The position numbers and the translations under genes were made by a program. The notes under the pieces were generated by a model, which saw only the letters and a list, made by a program, of their open reading frames with translations, had not been told where the DNA came from and did not search any database. 64,000 nt of DNA from Tragulus kanchil (lineage: Eukaryota > Chordata > Mammalia > Artiodactyla > Tragulidae): NCBI GenBank assembly GCA_022376925.1, contig JAIOJX010000003.1, forward strand, positions 32,932,874-32,996,873, given 5' to 3'. Below, piece by piece: positions 24,349-36,452 of the stretch (the stretch's first letter is position 1; the number at the start of each line of letters is the position of its first letter).

Positions 24349-25173
24349 AGAGTTTTAAACATTTAAAAGTCAGGTTTTCTAGAGAATTCTTGTGCATTGT
24401 ATTTTCATTCTGCCCATCGTGGAAACAATCTTGCTTCCCAGTTGCTAGGACAGAAGAACCCAAGGGTCCCAAACCTAATCATATCATTGAGGTTGCTTAA
24501 TTAGTAAACTGAATTTTACTCTCAACATTAAGTCGATGAATTCCTGACCTGAGACTGATGGCTCTTCACCTGGGAAGGTCAAACTCTGTAGAAACCACGT
24601 CATTGCTGTTTGGAATGGAGCTTTCAACTGGTTTCTGAATCCTTAAATTGGGCAAAAAGTGTAACGGTTGAGAGACCATGCATCAGAACTGGTCATTTGC
24701 ACTATGAGTTTTTCAAGCTTGTTTATGTGCATACATTTTAGTTATTAGGAAACCTTGAGAATCATTTGTTACTCTTTCAATATGGTTGCAAACTAATTAC
24801 TACCGCGCTCTTATCTAAAACCATTGTGTTTCTTCTTGTCTTCATGGCATGTATCACCACTTGATTATTTTTCCTGTTCAGTGTTTATTTTCTCTTTCTG
24901 GAATATAAATTCCAGTATAGCAACTATAACCTATTCTGTTCACTGCCATATCTTAAGCTTACACCTCTATCTGAAACATCGGGAATATACAGTAAATGTT
25001 TGTGGAATAGATAAATAAAGCATTTATTATTATAAATAAAGACATTTTGGGCGGATAGATTAGATAGCTCAAAAGTTCCTTCTGACCAGCATGTTTATGA
25101 TTTCATAATTTCAGTGTTTCAAGATGACAGTTTTACATGAAATTAAAGGCCATTGATAGCAGAGTTACATTTT

Positions 25174-25476
25174 CTCTTTTTTTGGGAGGGGGGTGTTGAG
25201 GCGGGATGGGGATGGGCGGGCCACTTCTATTGGTCTTTCATTTATCTATTTTCATTCATCTTTGTTCTTTGGCCCGTGTGGGCCTCCCATCGTGGTGGCC
25301 TCTTGTCACAGAGCACTGGCTCTGGGCGCATGTGCTCCAGAGCTCTGGCTCGGTAATTGGACACATCGGTCCAGCCACTCCACGGCATGTGGGATCTTCC
25401 CAGGCCAGGGATTGAACTGGCACCCCTTGCACTGCGAGGCAGTGTCCCTACCCACTGGACCACCAGGGAAGCCTGA
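25174..25476 (-). mobile_element. GC-rich CHR-like SINE (copy with intact flanks)
   Basis: Same insertion as 24046-24348. Here the 13-base target repeat AGAGTTACATTTT is perfect on both sides (25161-25173 and 25477-25489), so this is the trustworthy copy. Confidence 0.9.
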
Positions 25477-25503
25477 AGAGTTACATTTTAAAAGTCAGGT
25501 TTT

Positions 25504-28500
25504 TAAGAAGATTGATACGGCTGAAGATGCTATATGAATGATGGAGGGAAGAAGCTGTAGAGAATTTCACTGCTTAGAAGGGAAATAATCTACTGAGGAT
25601 GATGAAGATCTATATAAGAGTAATTGTAGGAAGGATGAAGAAGAGAAAAATATGAGAAATATATATGTATACAACGATTATAAAGAAAACCAATTATTAA
25701 CTGAATAAAATAAATATATGGCAAATCAATATAGTGAGGATATTTTCATTTATCAGCTCAGGAAAATTTCTACACTGTCTATGGATTGTGGACTTGAGCT
25801 TACAAAATTGCAGCACAAATTTACAGATGAATGTTTATACTGATCCAATAAGTAAAACATTCTTATTCATTTATATATTTTGAGTGATTGATGACATGTA
25901 TGCTTGAAGGTTGAATACACCTGATTATAAAATAAGCATTCCAGAGGGCATTTTCTGGGAATCAATGTGTCAGGTCAACTCTTTTAGCTTAATAAATTCT
26001 AACTGGATTCCAGACTGTCAATCACACCTTTAATAGAAATTTTGATGGTTATTTTAGACCAGCAGTAGAAATTCAGTTATTGGCACTTATACCTAATGTA
26101 TGAGGACTCAGTTTATTCTATAAAAGTAGATTTTCTTGATAAATGGAAGTTGAAAATTTATCTGACAGATTTCTTGGGAAGACAAATGCTATTGATTTTA
26201 TAAAGAAAAAAACATTTCAATAATAATCACAGAAAGTGTATTTCTTTTTCTGGATAGTTTCCTATATATAATAGAAATAAATCTTTATTGAAATAGTATT
26301 TCCTAAAATTACATTCTGCCATATTAATCTAAATAGCAGTCAAAGCAAATTAAAGCCCTGAGATAAGAGGCAGAAATGGATCAGTAATCATATTATGCAA
26401 AGAAAGATAACAAAGAGAGAGTTCTCCAGCAGGAAGACATATTGTTGTCGGGCTTCACTGTACTGTTCACATACAAATCAAATCACAAGTTTCAATCACA
26501 GTGATTTTTAAACCACTTATCCAATGGACATTTATGTTCTAAATCATACTTTTCACAAAGTAATTGTAGATAATCTGAGAAATGTGAGGTTTTATCTGTT
26601 GAAAGCCATGCTGCAATTTTTCAAAGTATTTAGGAAAAGTACAAGGAAAAGTCCTTGTATTTTATATAATCAGAAACAAACAAGTCTGATGATATCACCC
26701 TATTCGTGGGAGGTAAGTCTTGTGAATAAATTAGGAAAACCTAGGTTAACCTGTGATATTACATATTTTCTCTCAAAAGACAGCTATAAAGTCTCTAAGA
26801 GCAGATTATGAAGTTTGGAGCCAGATGACTGGAGGCTCAAGGAAGGCTTCAGACTGGAAGAATAGTCTGTACTCCAAAAATGTGAGATCATTTAAGGCCA
26901 TTCGGCTACAGAATGAGAAATCCTATGCTCGTATTTTACCATGGTGTGTAAATGTTCATCTGAGAATAAAATTGAATAGGTGGAGACAAGAACGAGCAGT
27001 AGTGAGAGTGGTATACTAGACGCAGGTGGGAAAGTTTGCCCGACTCAGGCTCCCATCAAAGGGACAGGTCCAAACTCACAGGCTCTGATCTCCCAAATTC
27101 CTTAAAATAAGCATTCAGGGGCTTTTATACCTATTTTTGGATTCCAGATTGTCAATCACAGCTTTAATAGAAATTTTGATGGTTATTTTAGACCAGCAGT
27201 AGAAATTCAGTTATTGGCACTTATACCTAATGTATGAGGACTCAGTTTATTCTATAAAAGTAGATTTTCTTGATAAATGGAAGTTGAAAATTTATCTGAC
27301 AGATTTCTTGGGAAGACAAATGCTATTGATTTTATAAAGAAAAAAACATTTCAATAATAATCACAGAAAGTGTATTTCTTTTTCTGGATAGTTTCCTATA
27401 TATAATAGAAATAAATCTTTATTGAAATAGTATTTCCTAAAATTACATTCTGCCATATTAATCTAAATAGCAGTCAAAGCAAATTAAAGCCCTGAGATAA
27501 GAGGCAGAAATGGATCAGTAATCATATTATGCAAAGAAAGATAACAAAAGAGAGAGTTCTCCAGCAGGAAGACATATTGTTGTCGGGCTTCACTGTACTG
27601 TTCACATACAAATCAAATCACAAGTTTCAATCACAGTGATTTTTTTAAACCACTTATCCAATGGACATTTATGTTCTAAATCATACTTTTCACAAAGTAA
27701 TTGTAGATAATCTGAGAAATGTGAGGTTTTATCTGTTGAAAGCCATGCTGCAATTTTTCAAAGTATTTAGGAAAAAGTACAAGGGAAAAGTCCTTGTATT
27801 TTATATAATCAGAAACAAACAAGTCTGATGATATCACCCTATTCGTGGGAGGTAAGTCTTGTGAATAAATTAGGAAAACCTAGGTTAACCTGTGATATTA
27901 CATATTTTCTCTCAAAAGACAGCTATAAAGTCTCTAAGAGCAGATTATGAAGTTTGGAGCCAGATGACTGGAGGCTCAAGGAAGGCTTCAGACTGGAAGA
28001 ATAGTCTGTACTCCAAAAATGTGAGATCATTTAAGGCCATTCGGCTACAGAATGAGAAATCCTATGCTCGTATTTTACCATGGTGTGTAAATGTTCATCT
28101 GAGAATAAAATTGAATAGGTGGAGACAAGAACGAGCAGTAGTGAGAGTGGTATACTAGACGCAGGTGGGAAAGTTTGCCCGACTCAGGCTCCCATCAAAG
28201 GGACAGGTCCAAACTCACAGGCTCTGATCTCCCAAATTCCAGCATTTGGTCACTCATGCCCTTGCTTTCTTGTCCACCTCTGGTCATAATATGGATCTAT
28301 CCTGTTCTAAATAGGAACAGCCTGTTTATGGTTTATAGGCCATTGAAATATATATCTTGGCTGTAAAGGTAGGATACAATCACAAAGTTTAGATTTTTGT
28401 ATAGATTGAAGTTGTTCAGGAAGAGAAACAAATATTAAGCAAAGGAAGCTAATCAGTAGACAGAATGGACTGGAGTTCATATAAAGCAAAAGGAAAGACA

Positions 28501-28885
28501 TCACTAAGAGACACAGAAATTATCCAGCAGATGGATGGATGTTAACTAGAATGACCGTGATGAATGCTAGTGTGTTGTCACCATAAAGTCCCTTTTCTGG
28601 CATAATCTTGGCTAACCAGTCATCCCAATTTGCATGATACCTTCCTGATTTAACAGAAAACATTTGCATTCCCTGCAAACTGGGACAATTGATGACCTTG
28701 TCAGATCACTACTTTTTGAAACCAAAAGAATCCTGACAAGAACAAATCCTACTCACAGAAGAAAGATAAAAGCAATAAACAGAGAAATGGATGAAAATGT
28801 CAATTGATAAGACAAGACTCAGTACTTGTAAAGAATTGGTCAATTTGAAAAAAAATCTTGGAAAATAATTAGTTATAAAAACCCA
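25504..28885. other. AT-rich unique DNA spanning duplications 8 and 9
   Basis: No gene or interspersed repeat recognised. The 88- to 95-codon frames at 26524-26811, 26753-27019 and 27892-28158 repeat only because of the tandem copies, and I see no domain in them. Confidence 0.5.
26005..28240 (+). repeat. Tandem duplication 8 (26005-27101 / 27139-28240)
   Basis: Offset 1134, rising to 1139 through small indels. The 37 bases between copies (27102-27138) are a condensed version of 25925-26004, the sequence that precedes copy 1, so copy 2 really begins earlier but in corrupted form. No known repeat inside the unit. Confidence 0.95.
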
Positions 28886-30256
28886 AAGACTTCCTTGGTG
28901 ACTCAGGGACTCAGTAAAGAATCTGCTTGCCAGTGCAGGAGACAGGTTTGATCCCTGATCTGGGAAGATCCCATGTACCACGGAGCAATGTAAGCCTGTT
29001 TACCACAACTATTGAGCTGTGCTCCTGAGTCTAGGAGCTGTAATGATGAAAGCCTGTGTACTCTGTTTTTGATATCACCCTATTCGTGCTTTTACATTCT
29101 GGCTACAAAAGACAGCTATAAAGTCTCTAAGAGCAGATTATGAAGTTTGGAGCCAGATGACTGGAGGCTCAAGGAAGGCTTCAGACTGGAAGAATAGTCT
29201 GTACTCCAAAAATGTGAGATCATTTAAGGCCATTCGGCTACAGAATGAGAAATCCTATGCTCGTATTTTACCATGGTGTGTAAATGTTCATCTGAGAATA
29301 AAATTGAATAGGTGGAGACAAGAACGAGCAGTAGTGAGAGTGGTATACTAGACGCAGGTGGGAAAGTTTGCCCGACTCAGGCTCCCATCAAAGGGACAGG
29401 TCCAAACTCACAGGCTCTGATCTCCCAAATTCCAGCATTTGGTCACTCATGCCCTTGCTTTCTTGTCCACCTCTGGTCATAATATGGATCTATCCTGTTC
29501 TAAATAGGAACAGCCTGTTTATGGTTTATAGGCCATTGAAATATATATCTTGGCTGTAAAGGTAGGATACAATCACAAAGTTTAGATTTTTGTATAGATT
29601 GAAGTTGTTCAGGAAGAGAAACAAATATTAAGCAAAGGAAGCTAATCAGTAGACAGAATGGACTGGAGTTCATATAAAGCAAAGGAAAGACATCACTAAG
29701 AGACACAGAAATTATCCAGCAGATGGATGGATGTTAACTAGAATGACCGTGATGAATGCTAGTGTGTTGTCACCATAAAGTCCCTTTTCTGGCATAATCT
29801 TGGCTAACCAGTCATCCCAATTTGCATGATACCTTCCTGATTTAACAGAAAACATTTGCATTCCCTGCAAACTGGGACAATTGATGACCTTGTCAGATCA
29901 CTACTTTTTGAAACCAAAAGAATCCTGACAAGAACAAATCCTACTCACAGAAGAAAGATAAAAGCAATAAACAGAGAAATGGATGAAAATGTCAATTGAT
30001 AAGACAAGACTCAGTACTTGTAAAGAATTGGTCAATTTGAAAAAAAATCTTGGAAAATAATTAGTTATAAAAACCCAAAGACTTCCTTGGTGACTCAGGG
30101 ACTCAGTAAAGAATCTGCTTGCCAGTGCAGGAGACAGGTTTGATCCCTGATCTGGGAAGATCCCATGTACCACGGAGCAATGTAAGCCTGTTTACCACAA
30201 CTATTGAGCTGTGCTCCTGAGTCTAGGAGCTGTAATGATGAAAGCCTGTGTACTCT
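27830..30256 (+). repeat. Tandem duplication 9 (27830-29064 / 29071-30256)
   Basis: Copy 2 starts with 18 matching bases at 29071, then loses about 48 bases relative to 27848-27913. It then matches at offset 1193 to 30256. It overlaps duplication 8, so part of 27830-28240 is present three times. The right breakpoint is inside a CHR-type SINE. Confidence 0.94.
28886..29064 (+). mobile_element. CHR-2-like SINE, truncated first copy
   Basis: Sense tRNA head and first half of the body. Cut at the duplication 9 junction; the full element is at 30078-30405. Confidence 0.8.
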
Positions 30257-30405
30257 AGAGCCCATGCTCTACAAGAACGGAAGGCACTGCAATGAGAAGC
30301 CTGCACACTGTAACTAGAGAGTACCCTCCCCCCTACTTGCCACAACTAGAGAAAAGCCCATGTAGCAATGAAGACCCAGGAAAACCAAGAATAAACAAAT
30401 ACATT
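30078..30405 (+). mobile_element. CHR-2-like SINE, complete copy
   Basis: tRNA-like head (30078-30160), CHR body phrases and an A/T-rich tail (AATAAACAAATACA near 30390). Diverged. Confidence 0.83.
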
Positions 30406-30439
30406 TTTTTAAAACTGTTAAAAAATCCACAAGAGTTAG

Positions 30440-30590
30440 AAGACGGTAACATTTGCCAGTTCACCTAATTTTAAATTACAACTTTCCAAATGAAGAAATG
30501 AGACCTTAGAAGTGTTGATTTGCTTAAGCCACAGCAGTTATACTAGGAACCAGGTCTTATAAAACTGAATTCTTGATATTTTACTACTTT
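30440..30590. repeat. MIR-like ancient repeat
   Basis: Weak MIR-like order of phrases (AATGAAGAAATGAGACCTTAG at 30490-30510 resembles 'GATGAGGAAACTGAGGC'). Strand and family unsure. Confidence 0.4.
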
Positions 30591-30689
30591 ACACTGCCTT
30601 TAAAGTTGGTTGTTGCTACTTTTCAGACATTATCCTATTTTAATGTAATTTACACATTTTATAAGGAAAATTAAATAAACCAACTAGTA

Positions 30690-30820
30690 GTATAGTATTT
30701 TTAAAATATAATTTTATTAAATATGTTATTTGTATAGTTTATATATATAATGTATGTTAAACTATATTAGATGTACTTTATTTTATATGTATTATATACT
30801 GTGTGTGTGTGAGTGCTCTA
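30690..30820. repeat. AT-rich low-complexity tract with (TG)n
   Basis: Almost pure A/T for about 110 bases, ending in a short TG run (30800-30811). Confidence 0.8.
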
Positions 30821-30966
30821 AGTAAGTGCCTCTCACTGTTTATTGAACGTAGAAATAACTGTATCTGGCATCTTATTAAATTATGGATTTTGATTCAGCT
30901 TTGAGATGCCTGTGCTGTGAAGGTTTTTGTGAGATATCTGGTTTTCTAAGTATCCTTATCTGCACT

Positions 30967-31133
30967 AGGGTTTCTCTCGTGGCTCACACAGTAATGAATC
31001 TGCCAGCAATGTGGGAAATCCAAGTTCAAGCCCTAGGTTGGGAAGACCCCCCCTAGAGAAGGGAACAGCAACCCACTCCAGTATTCTTGCCTGGAAAATT
31101 CCATGGACAGAGGAGCCTGGCAGGCTACAGTCT
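30967..31133 (+). mobile_element. Bov-tA SINE, 3' truncated
   Basis: Sense tRNA head and Bov-A segment, ending at GGCTACAGTCTG. Confidence 0.83.
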
Positions 31134-31412
31134 GTTGAATATCTGCACTAAATTTACCTCCATATCTGGGCTACCCCAGGTTTGAAGAGTGGACAACAAG
31201 GTCAGTCAAACCTGGTTGGGATATGGAATAAGTTAGCAAAAAGGAAGCTGGGAAAACTAGTCAATACTTCAGTAAGATACAAAACAGACACAAACCAAAG
31301 ATTCTAGGGCCCTGAGAGTGTGGACAGTCAAAGCCTAGATACAGGTGCGCTTGTTTGTTTGTTTGTTTTCCCAGACCACCACAATAAAGTTGTCATGCTT
31401 AGTTTCTTACAT

Positions 31413-31480
31413 CTTGCAGGGGATCTTCCCAACCTAGAGATCAAACCTGGGTCTCCTACCTTGCAGGCAGATTCTTAGAC
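31413..31480 (-). mobile_element. Bov-tA fragment
   Basis: Antisense tRNA-head portion only (GGGGATCTTCCCAACC onward). Confidence 0.7.
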
Positions 31481-31744
31481 TATAATGCAGTCAATTAAGT
31501 GTTCTGTAGCATGATGTCTAAAAAATGTACAAAGCTCAATATAAAAAAATACTTTAGTGGTAAAAAAAAAAAAAAAAGGCTAACCGTCACCTGAGCCTTC
31601 ATCAAGTTATAATCTTTTTACTTGGTGGTGGAAGGTGGTCTCAGATGTTGCTGGCTAATGACTCATCAGGTGGTACTTGTTGAAGATTGGGATAGCTGCA
31701 GCAATTTCTTAAAATAAGACAACAATGAAATTTGCTGCACTATT

Positions 31745-32093
31745 TTTTAAAATTTATTTATTCATTTTTGCCTATTCTAGATTTTTCACTGCTGCCACAG
31801 GCTCTCCTCTAGTTGCAGGGAGTGGGGGCTACTCTCTAGTTGAGACGGGCAGTCTTCTTGTTGCAGTGACTTTTCTTGTTGTGGAACTTGGGCTCTAGGG
31901 CAAACAGGCTTCAGTAGTTGCAGCACATGGGCTCAATAGTTGTGGCTCCAAGGCTCTAGAGCACAGGCTCAATAGTTGTGGCTCATGGGTTTAGTTGCTC
32001 TGCAGCATGTGGGATCTTCCTGGATCAGGAATTGAACTCATGTCTCCTCCATTGGCAGGTGAACTCTTTACCACTGAGCTACCAGGGAAGCCC
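31745..32093 (-). mobile_element. CHR-2-like SINE with target-site duplication
   Basis: Antisense element with an AT-rich tail at the left and the head ending ACCAGGGAAGCCC at 32080-32092. Flanking repeat TGCTGCACTATT at 31733-31744 and 32094-32105. Confidence 0.88.
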
Positions 32094-32105
32094 TGCTGCA
32101 CTATT

Positions 32106-34317
32106 GACTCCTCCTTTCCTGAAGAATTTCTCTGTGGCATGTACTGTTTGATAGCATTTTAATCATCGTTGAACTTCTTTCAAATTTGGAGTCTGTCCTC
32201 TTGAAAGCCACTGTTGCTCTATCAACTAAGTTTATGTAATATTCTAAATGCTTTGTTGTCAGTGGTCACAGCAAAATTATAAAGGGTCAGTTCCTCAAAT
32301 GAAATAGTACTTGGTACTGAAGTCCAATAGGCAGAATGAGTCATAGTCAATGGGGACAGGAAGATGAGCTGAGATTTAGGGTGTCCCAGAGCATCCATGT
32401 ACCAGATGATGTAGGTGAGACTTGGTATTCAGAGAACTGCATATAAGGCCTAGGAATCATACACCATGGAGAATGTAACAACATCTCATAAGGCTTTGGG
32501 TTCTTGATTAGGACAGAGGCACAGCCAAGTAAGGCAAGACTGGAGCCCAAGTCCAGGCGAACATGCCTGCCTGATGGGCAGAAACTGGGTACCATGCATG
32601 GACCAAGTAAGTCATTGATGTAAAGCAAGGGCAATAATTAAATGCAGAAGAGCAGTTAATATTAGAAAAAGGAAAATCTAAAACAAGAAGCCAAGAGAAG
32701 TAAATCTCCTTGCTTCCTTCATTCCTCTCACAACTTACCTTCAAGACCACAACTCATGTTCTAGAGTATAGCCAAAAGCAACATATATCTTTGTTCCCTT
32801 GGGGAGATGGTGTTTGACTGGGAAAATGTGGCACAAAATATGTGCCACCTGAATCAAGACAGTCACAGCAGGATAGGACCTTATACTTCAAGCCAGTAAT
32901 ACATGCAGAATATCAAACTGCTTCATTTAATAATACTGTCACATGTTCATGTAGTACTTTTGAAGCTGAAAGTACTTTCATGAATATGATCTCATTTAAT
33001 CTTCACAACATCATAAAAATTATATGGTTGGCATACCCAAGTCATGAATAAGGAAAGCAAACTCTGGAGAGATTAATTTGCCAAAGACCAAGTCACTTCT
33101 AAGTGGCAGCACTGGAGTTTCTGATTTCAGAACAGTGCTCTTCTATGAAAATGGAAATCATTTTGTCCAATTTCAGATTTCTTTGCACAGAAGTTCTTGT
33201 ATTGAAACTTACAAGTGCATGCAGCAGAATTTGTAGCTAAAATATTTGGAGAACAGAAGAGATGGTAAAAAAGTCAACGCAGATCTAGGAGGGAAACAAG
33301 TAGAGTTGGATCCTCTTAATTGGCATTATTACCACAAATATCTTTGGCTATCAAAGAATAAAAAACATAGCAAATGACTCTCAAGCAATTAAAAGCAAGA
33401 CTAGCTGATTTACAATAGAATGAATGAAGTCTGGGATACTAATGACAGAACATGGAGTGAAATACTTGTCTTGGAAGACAGAAAAATATCACTTCAAGAC
33501 AGTTGGGGAAAGGGAGATTAAACTCACCTCAAGTTTGAAGGAAAAGTGAGTGAATAAAGCTGATAGTAGCTATTTTGCCTGCAGTCAGTAGGAGTGCATG
33601 GCCCATTTCAAGATGCCATTTTTATCCTTGGGACAGAAGATAAAAACAGAGACAGCCTTGATGAAGCTGAAGTGTACCACCATTTTATCATCAAAAATGC
33701 CCCTACATAGAGGAGAGACAGAAGATAAAATTAAAGAACTAAAATTAAAACTAAAGAACCAGAAAACATAGAAAGGAACATAGTAAAGTTTGGTTTTAAC
33801 CTTGACTTTTCATATGGATTCTAGATGTCTTAGCAAGTGAAGGAGTAACTACCAAGAAACATTTGTTTACAACTCTATACACTGAAGGAGGAGGAGACAT
33901 AGATCAGACATTGCAAATTTGCTAGATGAGTGCTAAAGATAGGCAGTAGACATTCTGATGTCCTAAAGTGCATTTTCAAAAGTCAGAAAATATTACCAGC
34001 CTGGTAACTTCACATAAAACTATAAGATACAGCTTCTCTTTGAGGAAAAAAAAAAATAAGATCTGTCATTGGCCACATGGCTACAGTGAGTTAAACTGAA
34101 TAGCCATCTTTTTTTTTTTTTTTTTTTCAAGGCTCATCATTTACCCCTATGAGCCCTACCTGATTTTTGTAGAGATTTGAATTTGCTCCATCTCTCTCTC
34201 CTCCTTACTTTGGGAGCTGTTTGTAGCTAAGCAGGCTTGTTCTAGACTAGAATGAAAGAAATGAAAATAGTGACCTAAACAGTGAAGACAAACCATGTCT
34301 TTGATCATGTATCCACT
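32106..34317. other. Unique DNA, with a MIR/L2-like patch at 32930-33130
   Basis: No gene seen. The patch reads like the ancient 'ATCTCATTTAATCCTCACAAC' module (32990-33010 here). Elsewhere nothing is recognised. A-runs and T-runs lie at 34046-34058 and 34108-34128. Confidence 0.5.
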
Positions 34318-36452
34318 TAATATACATTAATTGAACAATTCGGATATGCCAGGGACTCTGCTAGGTCCTAGGGAGGTAGATTTGGATAAGTTGTACTCCT
34401 TGGTGTCCTGGTGACTACAATCTAAAGGGAAGGTTGGGTATGATGTGAATAACAACAAACATGATTAAGTTGGAGATGCCAAGTGCTTGATGACTGAAAA
34501 TCTGGTGGATCAACTTGATAGGGCATAATGGGAGATTCTTGAAGAAATGTAAGGTCAGCCTCTGAGTCTCCCTAGAATTGTCTAGGGTTGGCCTTGGACA
34601 TGATTTAGTTAATCACCTATAATTTCTAAAATGGTTCATGCTACCGCAGTACTATCTAGAAAGAAGAATATGCTGAAAAATTAGAACAACTAATTCTCCA
34701 TCAAAGTGTTAGGGTTTTAGTCCTGGCTCAGTGGTGCTGCATAATACTTCTACAACTTACCATTCTTACACCCAAGAGCAAGGACTCTGTTAGGCAAAGC
34801 ATAGCATTTACAAAACTAATATCTTTTACTAAAAGGCATACATTAAATATATTCGGATGGCTAAAACAGTTATCTAACAAGTTAGAAAGACAAAGAGGAA
34901 TTTTCTATTGATGTTGAAATGGCAAAAATGCATGGGTAGCAAGAATAGTATTGATTGAAACTTAATCTTAACTTTAAAAGCAGGAAAGAAATGCAGTCTG
35001 GGAAAGGAAGGCAATGTTATTTGATCTTTATTATCTCCATCAAAGGCTTCTGTAATTCAGTTTGATTCTGCTCACAAAATTTACAGCATTTTGTGAGTAG
35101 AATCAACCATTTCACAAGGATGCATCATATAAAGATATTAGTGAACTGAAAGAAATGAAACAAAATGATGAAACCCTAACACATATTTTTTAAATCAAAA
35201 TCTCACTTTACAAATGGAAACTATTTAATGTTAGTTTTTCTTTGTTTTTTTTTGCTTCTTCAGAAAAGAAAGAAGTATATGGACACATATACTGAGAAGC
35301 CAGATCAAATATATACTCAGCACATATTCTGAACCAAAACCTCTATAGGTTCTTTTGGCATAGTATGAGCACATGCAATTTTTTAATGGTCTAATATACA
35401 TTAATTGAACAATTCGGATATGCCAGGGACTCTGCTAGGTCCTAGGGAGGTAGATTTGGATAAGTTGTACTCCTTGGTGTCCTGGTGACTACAATCTAAA
35501 GGGAAGGTTGGGTATGATGTGAATAACAACAAACATGATTAAGTTGGAGATGCCAAGTGCTTGATGACTGAAAATCTGGTGGATCAACTTGATAGGGCAT
35601 AATGGGAGATTCTTGAAGAAATGTAAGGTCAGCCTCTGAGTCTCCCTAGAATTGTCTAGGGTTGGCCTTGGACATGATTTAGTTAATCACCTATAATTTC
35701 TAAAATGGTTCATGCTACCGCAGTACTATCTAGAAAGAAGAATATGCTGAAAAATTAGAACAACTAATTCTCCATCAAAGTGTTAGGGTTTTAGTCCTGG
35801 CTCAGTGGTGCTGCATAATACTTCTACAACTTACCATTCTTACACCCAAGAGCAAGGACTCTGTTAGGCAAAGCATAGCATTTACAAAACTAATATCTTT
35901 TTACTAAAAGGCATACATTAAATATATTCGGATGGCTAAAACAGTTATCTAACAAGTTAGAAAGACAAAGAGGAATTTTCTATTGATGTTGAAATGGCAA
36001 AAATGCATGGGTAGCAAGAATAGTATTGATTGAAACTTAATCTTAACTTTAAAAGCAGGAAAGAAATGCAGTCTGGGAAAGGAAGGCAATGTTATTTGAT
36101 CTTTATTATCTCCATCAAAGGCTTCTGTAATTCAGTTTGATTCTGCTCACAAAATTTACAGCATTTTGTGAGTAGAATCAACCATTTCACAAGGATGCAT
36201 CATATAAAGATATTAGTGAACTGAAAGAAATGAAACAAAATGATGAAACCCTAACACATATTTTTTAAATCAAAATCTCACTTTACAAATGGAAACTATT
36301 TAATGTTAGTTTTTCTTTGTTTTTTTTTGCTTCTTCAGAAAAGAAAGAAGTATATGGACACATATACTGAGAAGCCAGATCAAATATATACTCAGCACAT
36401 ATTCTGAACCAAAACCTCTATAGGTTCTTTTGGCATAGTATGAGCACATGCA
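34318..36452 (+). repeat. Tandem duplication 10 (34318-35377 / 35392-36452)
   Basis: Offset 1074-1075. The unit is unique AT-rich DNA. The 14 bases after 35377 are a shortened version of the true continuation at 36453-36470. Confidence 0.95.

Larger units (their letters stand above)
23255..25503 (+). repeat. Tandem duplication 7 (23255-24378 / 24387-25503)
   Basis: Offset about 1132, then 1128. It overlaps duplication 6, so 23255-23503 is one of three copies. Contains a GC-rich SINE. The end of copy 1 (24349-24378) is a scrambled version of 25477-25503, and the SINE's target-site duplication survives only in copy 2. Confidence 0.95.
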
